7,595 nucleotides of DNA from Sphingomonadaceae bacterium (GCA_013821585.1 JACDGO010000092.1:1-7595); one strand, 5' to 3'; positions 1 to 6,299 are shown, counted from the stretch's first letter. Notes: a model not told the origin generated them from the letters alone. Made by a program: numbers and translations.

Positions 1-321
1 CACCTCGACGGCGCGATCGAGGCGGCGGGCGGGCAGGTGGTCGCGAAAGCGAGCGCGCGCATCGCGACCATCGCGAGCTATCGCATGCCCGGCGTCGCGT
101 CCTCGGCGCAGCTCATCCAGCTCGATCTCGCCGGGATCGCCGTGTCGGCGGGGAGCGCCTGCTCTTCGGGGAGCCTCAAGCCCAGCCATGTGCTCGCGGC
201 GATGGGCTGGAGCGAGACGGAGGCCGCCGAGGCGATTCGCGTTAGCTTCGGTCCCGACACGACACGCGCCGGCGTCTATCGCTTCATCGAGGCGTGGCGG
301 CGGATCGCCGAGCGGCCATGA
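1..321 (+). CDS. Cysteine desulfurase, class I (IscS/NifS-like), C-terminal part only
   Basis: The open frame enters from the left edge and ends at TGA 319-321, so only the last 106 residues are visible. The family is a PLP enzyme that removes sulfur from L-cysteine and carries it as a persulfide on an active-site cysteine. The visible part contains the mobile-loop motif SAGSACSSGS followed by KPSHVL, and the catalytic Cys codon is at 160-162. This is the class I form. The later IRxSxG segment reads IRVSFGPDTT, where the family usually has GR(F/Y)TT, so an Arg is replaced by Pro. The PLP lysine and the N-terminus lie outside the window. The stop overlaps the ATG of the next desulfurase (ATGA, 318-321), which implies translational coupling. 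The two proteins are paralogs, not fragments of one gene, because each has its own Cys loop. Family assignment is firm; which sulfur acceptor it serves is unknown. Confidence 0.93.
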   Translation, partial: HLDGAIEAAGGQVVAKASARIATIASYRMPGVASSAQLIQLDLAGIAVSAGSACSSGSLKPSHVLAAMGWSETEAAEAIRVSFGPDTTRAGVYRFIEAWRRIAERP

Positions 322-1403
322 TCTACCTCGACTATCAGGCGACGACGCCGCTCGCGCCCGAAGCGCGGGCGGCAATGCTGCCGTGGCTGAGCGCCGAAGG
401 CTCGGCCAACCCGCATTCGCCGCACGCTCCGGGCCGGGCCGCCGCCGCCGCGGTCGAGGTCGCGCATGAACAGATCGCGGCGCTGCTGCCCAAGAACGGG
501 CGCGTGTTCTTCACAAGCGGCGCGACCGAGGCGGCGAACTGGGCGCTGCGCGGCGCGGGGGAGGGCGGGATCGTCCTGCCGACCACCGAACATGCCTGCG
601 CGCGCGACACGGCGCTGTGGCTCGGCGAGCGTGGTCATGACGTCACTTTCTTGCCGGTGCGAAGCGACGGGCTCGTCGCGGAGATCGCGATTCCGAAGGG
701 CACGGCGCTGGCCGCCGCGATGCTGGTGAACAACGAGATCGGGGTCATCCAGCCGGTAGCCGCGCTCGCCGATCCCGCCCACGCCGCGGGCGCATTGGTC
801 TTCTGCGACGCGGTGCAAGGCTATGGTCGCGTCGCCATTCCCGACGTGTGCGACCTGATCGCGGTCAGCGCGCACAAGATCCACGGTCCGAAGGGGGTCG
901 GGGCGCTCTGGGTTCGCGACGGCGTGACGCTCGAACCGCTGCTGCTCGGCGGCGGACAGGAGGGCGGGGTACGCTCGGGCACGCTTAGCCCGGCGCTCTG
1001 CGCGGGCTTCGGCGCCGCCGCGGCGCTGATGGCCGAACGCGCGGAAACCGACGCCGCGCACGTCGAGCGACTGTGGAGCCTCGCGCTCGACCGGCTGAAG
1101 GGCTGGACGCTCAACGGCGCGGCCGATCCGCGCTATCGCGGCAACCTCAATATCCGGCGCGAGGGCATCGACGCGGCACGGTTGATCTCCGAAGTGCGCG
1201 GCGTCGCCTTTTCGGCCGGGTCGGCGTGTGCGAGCGGCTCCGGCCGCCCGAGCCACGTCCTGAAAGCTATCGGCCTTGCCGACGACGAAGTGCGATCAAG
1301 CATCCGGCTCGGTTTCGGCCGATATACGACCGGGGCTGAACTCGACGAGGCGTTATCGCTGATCGCCGTCGCCGCCGATGCGCAGGCGCGGATCGCGGCG
1401 TGA
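318..1403 (+). CDS. Cysteine desulfurase, class I (IscS/NifS-like), complete
   Basis: This is a 361-residue PLP-dependent cysteine desulfurase, somewhat shorter than E. coli IscS (about 404). It starts with the typical beta-strand MIYLDYQATTPL. An in-frame ATG/GTG further upstream would only add residues inside the preceding gene, so ATG 318 is chosen. Family landmarks in order are SGATEAAN (residues 68-75), the TEH histidine (His92), NNEIG (138-142), SAHKIHGPKG with the PLP Schiff-base lysine Lys187, and the loop SAGSACASGSG with catalytic Cys304, then SIRLGFGRYTT (328-338). All expected catalytic residues are present. It overlaps the upstream paralog by 4 nt (ATGA) and the ferredoxin downstream by 4 nt (GTGA), so the three genes form one operon. 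By inference it provides sulfur for Fe-S clusters, with electrons from the ferredoxin; a role in tRNA or cofactor thiolation cannot be excluded. Whether it works as a homodimer or with its neighbour cannot be told from sequence. Confidence 0.95.
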   Translation: MIYLDYQATTPLAPEARAAMLPWLSAEGSANPHSPHAPGRAAAAAVEVAHEQIAALLPKNGRVFFTSGATEAANWALRGAGEGGIVLPTTEHACARDTALWLGERGHDVTFLPVRSDGLVAEIAIPKGTALAAAMLVNNEIGVIQPVAALADPAHAAGALVFCDAVQGYGRVAIPDVCDLIAVSAHKIHGPKGVGALWVRDGVTLEPLLLGGGQEGGVRSGTLSPALCAGFGAAAALMAERAETDAAHVERLWSLALDRLKGWTLNGAADPRYRGNLNIRREGIDAARLISEVRGVAFSAGSACASGSGRPSHVLKAIGLADDEVRSSIRLGFGRYTTGAELDEALSLIAVAADAQARIAA

Positions 1404-1732
1404 TCCGCGTCCGCTTCATCGGCGTCGACGGTGCGACGCGCGAGGTCGATGCGCAACCTGGCGCGCGCCTGCTAGACGTCGCCCAGGCCGACGGTCAGCC
1501 GCTCGAAGGCACATGCGAGGGCCAGATGGCCTGCTCGACCTGCCACATCATTGTCGCCGCGGAGGACTTCGCCCGCCTGCCGCCCGCGAGCGAGAACGAG
1601 GAAGACCTTCTCGACCTCGCCGCTCACGCCACCCGCACCAGTCGCCTCGCCTGCCAGATCGTACTGGAGGAAGCGCTCGACGGCCTTACCGTGCGCATTC
1701 CGGGGGAAAGCCGTGATATGCGCGGGCGTTGA
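1400..1732 (+). CDS. [2Fe-2S] ferredoxin, adrenodoxin/Isc type
   Basis: This 110-residue protein carries the vertebrate/Isc-type [2Fe-2S] signature: Cys39, Cys45 and Cys48 in GTCEGQMACSTCH, and Cys85 in SRLACQI. The spacing is C-x5-C-x2-C, with the fourth Cys 37 residues on. The acidic stretch between them (SENEEDLLDLA, 64-74) is the usual partner-binding helix of adrenodoxin-like ferredoxins. The GTG at 1400 overlaps the stop of the desulfurase gene (GTGA), and the protein begins at once with the conserved IRVRFIGVDG strand, so GTG is the likely start. It is a soluble one-electron carrier. Placed directly behind two cysteine desulfurases it probably donates electrons for persulfide reduction or cluster assembly, as Fdx does in the E. 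coli isc operon; that role is inferred from context. Its TGA overlaps the candidate promoter of the SRP RNA. Confidence 0.95.
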   Translation: MIRVRFIGVDGATREVDAQPGARLLDVAQADGQPLEGTCEGQMACSTCHIIVAAEDFARLPPASENEEDLLDLAAHATRTSRLACQIVLEEALDGLTVRIPGESRDMRGR

Positions 1733-1757
1733 ATCGGTTGTGACTTTCGCCCATATG
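1729..1757 (+). promoter_or_regulatory. Candidate sigma-70-type promoter for the SRP RNA gene
   Basis: A -35-like TTGAAT (1729-1734) is separated by exactly 17 nt from a -10-like CATATG (1752-1757). Initiation 7-8 nt after the -10 would fall at 1764-1765, where the closing helix of the SRP RNA begins. The -35 overlaps the ferredoxin stop codon. The hexamers are imperfect (4/6 and 3/6), so support comes mainly from spacing and position. Confidence 0.45.
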
Positions 1758-1763
1758 CCCTCG

Positions 1764-1855
1764 CGGAAGTCGGGCGGACGGGGTCGTCGCCAACCTGGTC
1801 AGATCCGGAAGGAAGCAGCCACAACGATTTCGCCCCGGGTCGTTCCGGCTTCCAC
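1764..1855 (+). ncRNA. ffs: Signal recognition particle RNA (4.5S, small bacterial type)
   Basis: The invariant domain IV of bacterial SRP RNA is present at about 1796-1821. The apical TCC/GGA stem (1804-1806 with 1811-1813) carries the GGAA tetraloop (1807-1810). The symmetric internal loop has AGCA on its 3' side, and the GG/CC helix (1797-1798 with 1819-1820) closes it. This loop is the Ffh-binding site. Outside it I can pair TCGT 1784-1787 with ACGA 1824-1827, ACG 1778-1780 with CGT 1841-1843, CGG 1771-1773 with CCG 1845-1847, and the terminal GGAAG 1765-1769 with CTTCC 1849-1853. This gives one long hairpin of about 90 nt, normal for the short 4.5S class without an Alu domain. With Ffh it forms the particle that delivers nascent membrane proteins to FtsY at the inner membrane. 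Its place immediately upstream of dnaX matches the widespread SRP RNA-dnaX-ybaB order known for example from Bacillus subtilis. Exact ends are estimates from the helix. Confidence 0.95.
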
Positions 1856-1922
1856 CGCGCGTCGCGGCACGGCGCAGCGGAGCTGCAACGAACTCGCAAC
1901 GCGCGCGGCCAGCGAAATCGCA

Positions 1923-1954
1923 GCTTCGACTGACGAAGCGGCTTTGCCGCTTCG
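1923..1954 (+). other. Overlapping alternative hairpins between ffs and dnaX
   Basis: CGAAGCGGC (1934-1942) pairs perfectly with GCCGCTTCG (1946-1954) across a TTT loop, a 9-bp hairpin. The same CGAAGC (1934-1939) can instead pair with an upstream GCTTCG (1923-1928) around a 5-nt loop, so the two structures exclude each other. No T-tract follows, so this is not a standard intrinsic terminator. The dnaX start codon lies 23 nt after the structure. It may process or attenuate ffs read-through, act as an RNA-stability element, or be a passive palindrome. The remaining spacer, 1856-1922, holds only a weak 5-bp hairpin (1855-1867) and nothing else I can identify. Confidence 0.5.
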
Positions 1955-1977
1955 CGCCTACCGGCTAGACCGCTGCC

Positions 1978-3546
1978 GTGAACAACACTCAGCCCTACCG
2001 CGTCCTCGCGCGCAAATACCGGCCGCAGTCTTTTGCCGAGCTGATCGGCCAGGACGCGATGGTGACGACGCTCGGCAACGCCATCAAGCGAGGGCGGCTG
2101 GCGCATGCGTTCCTGCTTACCGGCGTTCGCGGCGTCGGCAAGACGTCGACCGCGCGGCTGATCGCAAAGGCGCTCAACTGCATCGGGCCGGACGGGCAGG
2201 GCGGCCCGACGATCGTCCCGTGCGGCGTGTGCGAGCCCTGCGTCGCGATCGCTGAGGGACGGCACATCGACGTGGTTGAAATGGACGCAGCGTCGAACAC
2301 GGGCGTCGACGACGTACGCGAGATCATAGAGGCTGTGCGCTACTCGGCGGTCTCGGCGCGCTACAAGGTCTATATCGTCGACGAAGTCCACATGCTGTCG
2401 AAGAACGCGTTCAACGCGCTGTTGAAGACGCTCGAGGAGCCGCCGCCGCACGTCAAGTTCCTGTTCGCGACGACCGAAGTGAACAAGGTGCCGGTAACGG
2501 TGCTGTCGCGCTGCCAACGCTTCGACCTGCGGCGCATCCCGGCCGACATGCTCGCCGCGCATTTCGCCGGCATCTGCGAGGCGGAAAAGGTGACGGCCGA
2601 GCCCGAAGCGCTCGCGCTTGTCGCGCGCGCCGCCGAAGGCTCGGTGCGCGACGGCCTTTCGATCCTCGACCAGGCGATCGCCCACGCCGACATGGACGGC
2701 GGCGGCGTGGTAACCGCATCGCAGGTGCGCGAGATGCTCGGACTTTCGGATCGCGGTGCGCTCAGGCGGCTGTTCGCCGTGCTGCTCGCGGGGGACGCGT
2801 CCGCGACGCTTGCGTTGCTCGCCGAGCAGAATGCGCTCGGTGTCGATCCTTCGGCGGTGCTGCGCGGGCTGCTCGAAATCGTCCACGCGGCGACCGTCGC
2901 CAAGGCGGGCGCGCCCGACGATCCCGCGCAGTCGGCCGAGGAGCGCGCCGCGCTCGACGGCTGGGCGGTCGGCTTGAGCTTCGCCGCGCTCCACCGCCTG
3001 TGGCAGCTGCTCCTCAAGGGACATGACGAGGTGTCGCGCGCGGTCGATCCGCGCGAGGCGGCGGACATGGCGCTCTTGCGCGTCATCCATGCCGCGAGCC
3101 TGCCCGATCCCGCCGACCTTGCGCGCAAGCTTGAAAGCGGCGGCATCTCCGCTCCAACGAACGTCACACCGGCCGCGCCCCCTCTGCCGCCGAGTTTCGA
3201 GGCGATGATCGCGCTCGTCGAGGGGCGCGGCAAGCATCTGCTCGCGCAGCGGCTGCGCGACGAAGTCGGCCTCGTCCGTTACGCGCCGCCCGAGTTGGCG
3301 ATCCGTCCCGCGCGCCCGTTCGATACGCGCGAGCTCGCCCAGTTGCTGCGCGAGGCGACCGGCATCGCCTGGACGGTGGCGAGCGAGGACGCCCCCGCCG
3401 CTCCGACGCTGCGCGAGCAGGAACTTAATGCCGAGTCGGCGGCGCGAGACGCCGTTCTCGCCCAGCCGATACCCGCCGCCCTGCGCGAGCATTTCCCCGA
3501 CGCCGAACTTATCGGCTGGAACGAGCAAGAAAGCGCAAGCTCATGA
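1978..3546 (+). CDS. dnaX: DNA polymerase III subunit gamma/tau (clamp loader ATPase)
   Basis: This is the AAA+ motor subunit of the replicative clamp loader, which opens and loads the beta clamp and tethers polymerase cores. The 522-residue protein starts at GTG 1978. An in-frame TAG at 1966-1968 rules out a longer start, and the next ATG (codon 28) would remove the conserved YRVLARKYRPQSFAELIGQD segment. No clear Shine-Dalgarno is visible. Landmarks are Walker A GVRGVGKTS (49-57), zinc-module cysteines 68, 82, 85 and 88, Walker B with DEVH (135-138), sensor 1 FLFATTEVNK (161-170), the SRC arginine-finger motif (177-179), and sensor 2 around GSVRDGLS (221-228). Domain III runs to about 385. 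A linker of only about 20 residues (386-406) leads to a C-terminal domain (407-515, with PTLREQE) that resembles the alphaproteobacterial gamma/tau C-terminal family (DUF3646-like). E. coli tau is 643 residues, so this form is compact. I see no A- or T-rich slippery site for a shorter gamma product. It is coupled to ybaB by an ATGA overlap. Confidence 0.97.
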   Translation: MNNTQPYRVLARKYRPQSFAELIGQDAMVTTLGNAIKRGRLAHAFLLTGVRGVGKTSTARLIAKALNCIGPDGQGGPTIVPCGVCEPCVAIAEGRHIDVVEMDAASNTGVDDVREIIEAVRYSAVSARYKVYIVDEVHMLSKNAFNALLKTLEEPPPHVKFLFATTEVNKVPVTVLSRCQRFDLRRIPADMLAAHFAGICEAEKVTAEPEALALVARAAEGSVRDGLSILDQAIAHADMDGGGVVTASQVREMLGLSDRGALRRLFAVLLAGDASATLALLAEQNALGVDPSAVLRGLLEIVHAATVAKAGAPDDPAQSAEERAALDGWAVGLSFAALHRLWQLLLKGHDEVSRAVDPREAADMALLRVIHAASLPDPADLARKLESGGISAPTNVTPAAPPLPPSFEAMIALVEGRGKHLLAQRLRDEVGLVRYAPPELAIRPARPFDTRELAQLLREATGIAWTVASEDAPAAPTLREQELNAESAARDAVLAQPIPAALREHFPDAELIGWNEQESASS

Positions 3547-3866
3547 AGTCTATCGATGAAATACTAAAGATGGCCGCCAATGTTCAGGACGAGCTCGCGA
3601 AGGCGCAGGCCAATCTCGACACGATCGAGGTCGAAGGCGCGGCGGGCGGCGGCCTTGTCAAGGTCCGGGCGTCCGCGAAGGGCCGCATTATCGGCGTCGC
3701 GATCGACGAATCACTGCTTGCTCCGTCCGAAAAGACGATGATCGAGGATCTGGTCGCAGCCGCGTTCAACGACGCGCGCGCCAAGGCTGACGACATATCG
3801 GGCAAGGAAATGGGCAAGATGACTGCGGGCCTGCCCCTTCCGCCGGGGTTCAAGCTGCCGTTCTAG
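3543..3866 (+). CDS. ybaB: YbaB/EbfC family nucleoid-associated DNA-binding protein
   Basis: This 107-residue protein has the standard length and layout of the YbaB/EbfC family. The N-terminal helix is rich in Lys and Ala with the pattern EILKMAANVQDELAKAQ. A glycine-rich turn (GAAGGGLVKVRASAKG, 33-48) and a beta hairpin precede a C-terminal helix and the GLPLPPGFKLPF tail (96-107). Members form tweezer-like dimers that bind DNA with little sequence specificity and coat the nucleoid. The ATG overlaps the dnaX stop (ATGA), so it is probably translated by ribosomes leaving dnaX. In many bacteria recR follows; here it does not, and the TAG stop is shared on the opposite strand with mtgA (CTAG 3863-3866). 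No terminator fits between the two genes. Confidence 0.95.
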   Translation: MKSIDEILKMAANVQDELAKAQANLDTIEVEGAAGGGLVKVRASAKGRIIGVAIDESLLAPSEKTMIEDLVAAAFNDARAKADDISGKEMGKMTAGLPLPPGFKLPF

Positions 3867-4564
3867 CGCAGGCAGGCGTCCATCGCTTCGCGCTCGACGA
3901 CGGCGCTCCGCGCCGCGATGGCGTTTCCATAGCGGCGGGTGAATCCCTTCGGCACTACGGCGCCCCGCTTTTTGGGAAGCGGCAGCACCGCCGCCATGCG
4001 CGACGCCTCAATGGAGGTCAGCTTCGAGGCGTCGTGGTGAAAATAGCGCTGGCTGCCGGCGTTGACGCCGTAGGTGCCGATGCCGGTCTCGGCGATGTTC
4101 AGATAGACCTCCATGATGCGGCGCTTGCCCCACAGATTCTCGATGAGCACGGTGAACCACGCTTCGAGGCCCTTGCGAACGAAGCCGCCGCCTTGCCACA
4201 GGAACGCGTTTTTCGCGGTCTGCTGACTGATCGTCGAACCACCGCGGATTCGCCCGCCCGACTCGTTATGCGCCATCGCCTTTTCGATCGCCTCGCGGTC
4301 GAAGCCGCCGTGCGAGCAGAACTTCGCATCCTCCGCCGCGATCGCAGCGTGCGGCATCGCGGGCGCGATTCTCGACAGCGGCATCCAGTCCTTGCTGACC
4401 GCATGACCTTCGAGCAGGTCGCCGAGCATAGTGAAGGTGATCGGCGGCGGTACGAAGCGATAGACGATAACCCACAGCACCGATCCGGTGACAAAAAAGA
4501 CGATGCTGCGGCCGATCCACCGGCCGAGGCGGTCGGCGGGCCGCGGTTTCTTGCGCGAGACCAT
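3863..4564 (-). CDS. mtgA: Monofunctional biosynthetic peptidoglycan transglycosylase (GT51)
   Basis: This 233-residue protein (E. coli MtgA is 242) polymerises lipid II into glycan strands at the periplasmic face of the inner membrane. After a basic N-terminus (MVSRKKPRPADR) there is one transmembrane anchor at about 18-37, followed by the GT51 domain. GT51 motif 1 is AAEDAKFCSHGGFD (76-89) with catalytic Glu78. Motif 2 is RGGSTISQQTAKNAFL (107-122). The third region is KGLEAWFTVLIENLWGKRRIMEVYLNIAETG (131-161), whose MEVYLN part carries the second conserved Glu. No transpeptidase domain follows, so it is the monofunctional type. The frame stays open 111 codons upstream of the ATG at 4564, but that stretch is arginine- and serine-rich, resembles no known domain and lies across the divergent gene. 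ATG 4564, just before the basic segment and the anchor, is therefore preferred. It converges on ybaB with overlapping stops. Confidence 0.95.
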   Translation of the reverse strand: MVSRKKPRPADRLGRWIGRSIVFFVTGSVLWVIVYRFVPPPITFTMLGDLLEGHAVSKDWMPLSRIAPAMPHAAIAAEDAKFCSHGGFDREAIEKAMAHNESGGRIRGGSTISQQTAKNAFLWQGGGFVRKGLEAWFTVLIENLWGKRRIMEVYLNIAETGIGTYGVNAGSQRYFHHDASKLTSIEASRMAAVLPLPKKRGAVVPKGFTRRYGNAIAARSAVVEREAMDACLR

Positions 4565-4608
4565 GCGCGCCGATAGCGCCGCCGCGTTTCGCGCGCTAGT
4601 CGCAGCGC

Positions 4609-5388
4609 ATGAAGCGCTTGCTCCCATTGGCCCTCGCCATCGCCTCCTCTGCGTTTGGCGAAGATCGCGACTTCTGTTCGGACCGGCCGGGTCAGGCGAC
4701 GCCGCCGTGCACGATGGAGGCGGGGCACGCGATTTTCGAGACCGGCCTGATCGACTGGACGCGCCAGTCTGACCCAATGCAACGCAGCGACACGATCCTC
4801 TACGGCGACACGCTGTTACGCTTGGGCGTCGCCGACAGCGCGGAAGTCCAGCTCGAATGGACGCCTTGGGGCCACCAGCGCGTGCGCGACAAGGCAAGCG
4901 GCGCGGTGATGCGTTCGTCCGGCACGGGGGATGTTACGTTCGGCGTACAACGCGGCCTCGCCGGCCCGAACGGGCCGGTCGCGCTCAAGGCATTCGTCAC
5001 GTTCCCCACAGGCGGCGACGCGATCGGCCAGCAAACGTGGAGCGCGGGGGCGGTGATCCCTGCCGCGTTCGATCTTTCCAAGTCATTGCAACTCGGGCTG
5101 ACTGCAGAGGCCGAGGCGGCGGCCAATGCCAGTGGAAGCGGACGCCATCTCGCATTCTCAGGGGTCGCGGGGCTCGGCTTCAAGCTGACCGAAGCGGTGC
5201 AGCTGACCGTGGACGCCGCGCTGCTCCGCGATGACGACCCCTCCGGGGAAACGACGCAGGCGACCGGGGGCGCGTCGATTGCGTGGCAGGCGGGTAAAAA
5301 TACCCAGCTTGATGTCGGCACGGTCGCCGGCCTAAACCGCGACAGCCCCGACATCGAGATCTATGCGGGATTTTCCCGGCGCTTCTAG
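4609..5388 (+). CDS. Secreted beta-barrel-like 'transporter' (MetA-pathway of phenol degradation family)
   Basis: This 259-residue protein has a short signal peptide (MKRLLPLALAIASSAFG, likely cut after Gly17), so it should pass the inner membrane. The mature protein opens with a DRPG motif (25-28) and two cysteines (23, 34). It then shows alternating strands such as DTLLRLGVADSAEVQLEWTP (67-86), GTGDVTFGVQRGL (106-118) and VALKAFVTFPTGG (124-136), and ends in YAGFSRRF with a terminal Phe, as expected for outer-membrane barrels. The DRP motif, the LLRLG...ELQLEW-like strand and the GDVTFG segment match what I recall of the 'MetA-pathway of phenol degradation' Pfam family, often annotated only as 'transporter'. 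The substrate is unknown and the link to phenol is historical. ATG 4609 is the first possible start because TAG 4597-4599 is in frame upstream. It diverges from mtgA across 44 bp and converges on rpoH with overlapping stops. A simple outer-membrane beta-structure protein remains the cautious reading. Confidence 0.75.
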   Translation: MKRLLPLALAIASSAFGEDRDFCSDRPGQATPPCTMEAGHAIFETGLIDWTRQSDPMQRSDTILYGDTLLRLGVADSAEVQLEWTPWGHQRVRDKASGAVMRSSGTGDVTFGVQRGLAGPNGPVALKAFVTFPTGGDAIGQQTWSAGAVIPAAFDLSKSLQLGLTAEAEAAANASGSGRHLAFSGVAGLGFKLTEAVQLTVDAALLRDDDPSGETTQATGGASIAWQAGKNTQLDVGTVAGLNRDSPDIEIYAGFSRRF

Positions 5389-6290
5389 GCGAGCGCCAGC
5401 CGCCCCTGGCTCCCCGCAATGCGCATCATCGCCTTTTGCAGCTTGTCGAACGCGCGGACCTCGATCTGGCGGACGCGCTCGCGCGACACGCCATAGACCT
5501 GACTCAACTCCTCGAGCGTTTTGGGCTCCTCGACCAGGCGGCGCTCGGTCAGGATGTGTTTCTCGCGCTCGTTCAGGTCGTCCATCGCCTCGGCGAGCAT
5601 CGCGTGGCGCTGCACGCGTTCCTGGCTGTCCGCGACCGCCTCGTCCTGCAACGGCCCTTCGTCGGCGAGCCAGTCTTGCCACTGGCCTTCGCCGTCGTCG
5701 TTCATCGAGACGTTGAGCGATGTGTCGCCGCCCATCGCCATGCGGCGATTCATGCTGACAACGTCCTGCTCGCTGACGCCCAGGTCGGTGGCGATCTTCC
5801 GGACATTCTCGGGCGACAGATCGCCGTCCTCGAACGCCTCGAGGTTGTTCTTCATCCGGCGCAGGTTGAAGAACAATTTCTTCTGCGCCGCCGTCGTGCC
5901 CATTTTCACGAGCGACCAGCTGCGCAGGATGAATTCCTGAATCGACGCGCGAATCCACCACATCGCGTAGGTGGCGAGGCGGAAGCCCCGGTCGGGCTCG
6001 AACTTCTTGACGCCCTGCATCAGGCCGATGTTGCCCTCCGAGATCAGCTCAGAGACGGGCAGGCCATAGCCGCGAAAGCCCATCGCGATCTTGGCGACGA
6101 GGCGCAGGTGACTGGTCACGAGCCGCGCGGCGGCCTCTGGATCGCCATGCTCGGAAAAGCGCTTGGCGAGCATATATTCCTCCTCCGGCGTCAAGAGCGG
6201 GAATTTCCTGATCTCCGAAAGATAGCGATTGAGGCTCGCCTCGCCGCCGAGCGCGGGTATCGTCGCGGGTAGGTTGCTGTTCCCAGCCAT
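5385..6290 (-). CDS. rpoH: RNA polymerase sigma-32 (heat-shock) factor
   Basis: This 301-residue sigma-70-family factor directs RNA polymerase to heat-shock promoters. Region 1.2 has LNRYLSEIRKFPLLTPEEEYMLA (20-42). Region 2 includes LRLVAKIAMGFRGYGLP (62-78) and ISEGNIGLMQGVKKFEPDRGFRLATYAMWWIRASIQEFI (83-121), covering the core-binding and -10-reading helices. The RpoH box QKKLFFNLR (136-144), diagnostic for sigma-32, follows. Region 4.2 is the helix-turn-helix TLEELSQVYGVSRERVRQIEVRAFDKL (258-284). A TTG lies directly before the ATG; I choose ATG 6290, with AGGGAG at 6300-6305 as its ribosome binding site. The gene follows rluD by 51 nt on the same strand and has a hairpin in that gap. Its TAG stop lies in the CTAG that also ends the convergent barrel gene. 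Several alphaproteobacteria carry two rpoH paralogs; which one this is cannot be decided here. Confidence 0.97.
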   Translation of the reverse strand: MAGNSNLPATIPALGGEASLNRYLSEIRKFPLLTPEEEYMLAKRFSEHGDPEAAARLVTSHLRLVAKIAMGFRGYGLPVSELISEGNIGLMQGVKKFEPDRGFRLATYAMWWIRASIQEFILRSWSLVKMGTTAAQKKLFFNLRRMKNNLEAFEDGDLSPENVRKIATDLGVSEQDVVSMNRRMAMGGDTSLNVSMNDDGEGQWQDWLADEGPLQDEAVADSQERVQRHAMLAEAMDDLNEREKHILTERRLVEEPKTLEELSQVYGVSRERVRQIEVRAFDKLQKAMMRIAGSQGRLALA

Positions 6291-6299
6291 CAATCTCGT

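Noticed and set aside
276..1256. A 326-codon open frame on the minus strand across the desulfurase
   Set aside because: It mirrors the coding frame of a complete, well-conserved PLP enzyme and has no recognisable domain.
1855..1867. CCGCG/CGCGG hairpin after ffs as an intrinsic terminator
   Set aside because: Only 5 bp, no T-tract, and such short GC palindromes are frequent by chance at this composition.
1551..2255. A 234-codon plus-strand frame covering the ferredoxin end, ffs and the start of dnaX
   Set aside because: It crosses a structured RNA and two convincing genes in another frame, and its composition is that of an out-of-frame shadow.
1624..3528. A 634-codon open frame on the minus strand across dnaX
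   Set aside because: It is antisense to an unmistakable dnaX, has low-complexity arginine-rich sequence, and reflects the lack of stop codons in GC-rich DNA.
4034..4576. A 180-codon plus-strand frame opposite mtgA
   Set aside because: It is antisense to conserved GT51 motifs and has no domain of its own.
4565..4897. A 111-residue N-terminal extension of mtgA
   Set aside because: The extension overlaps the divergent gene, resembles no domain, and would place the membrane anchor about 130 residues in. The ATG at 4564 gives the usual MtgA length.
5436..6272. A 278-codon plus-strand frame opposite rpoH
   Set aside because: It is antisense to rpoH throughout; charged, repetitive composition indicates a shadow frame.
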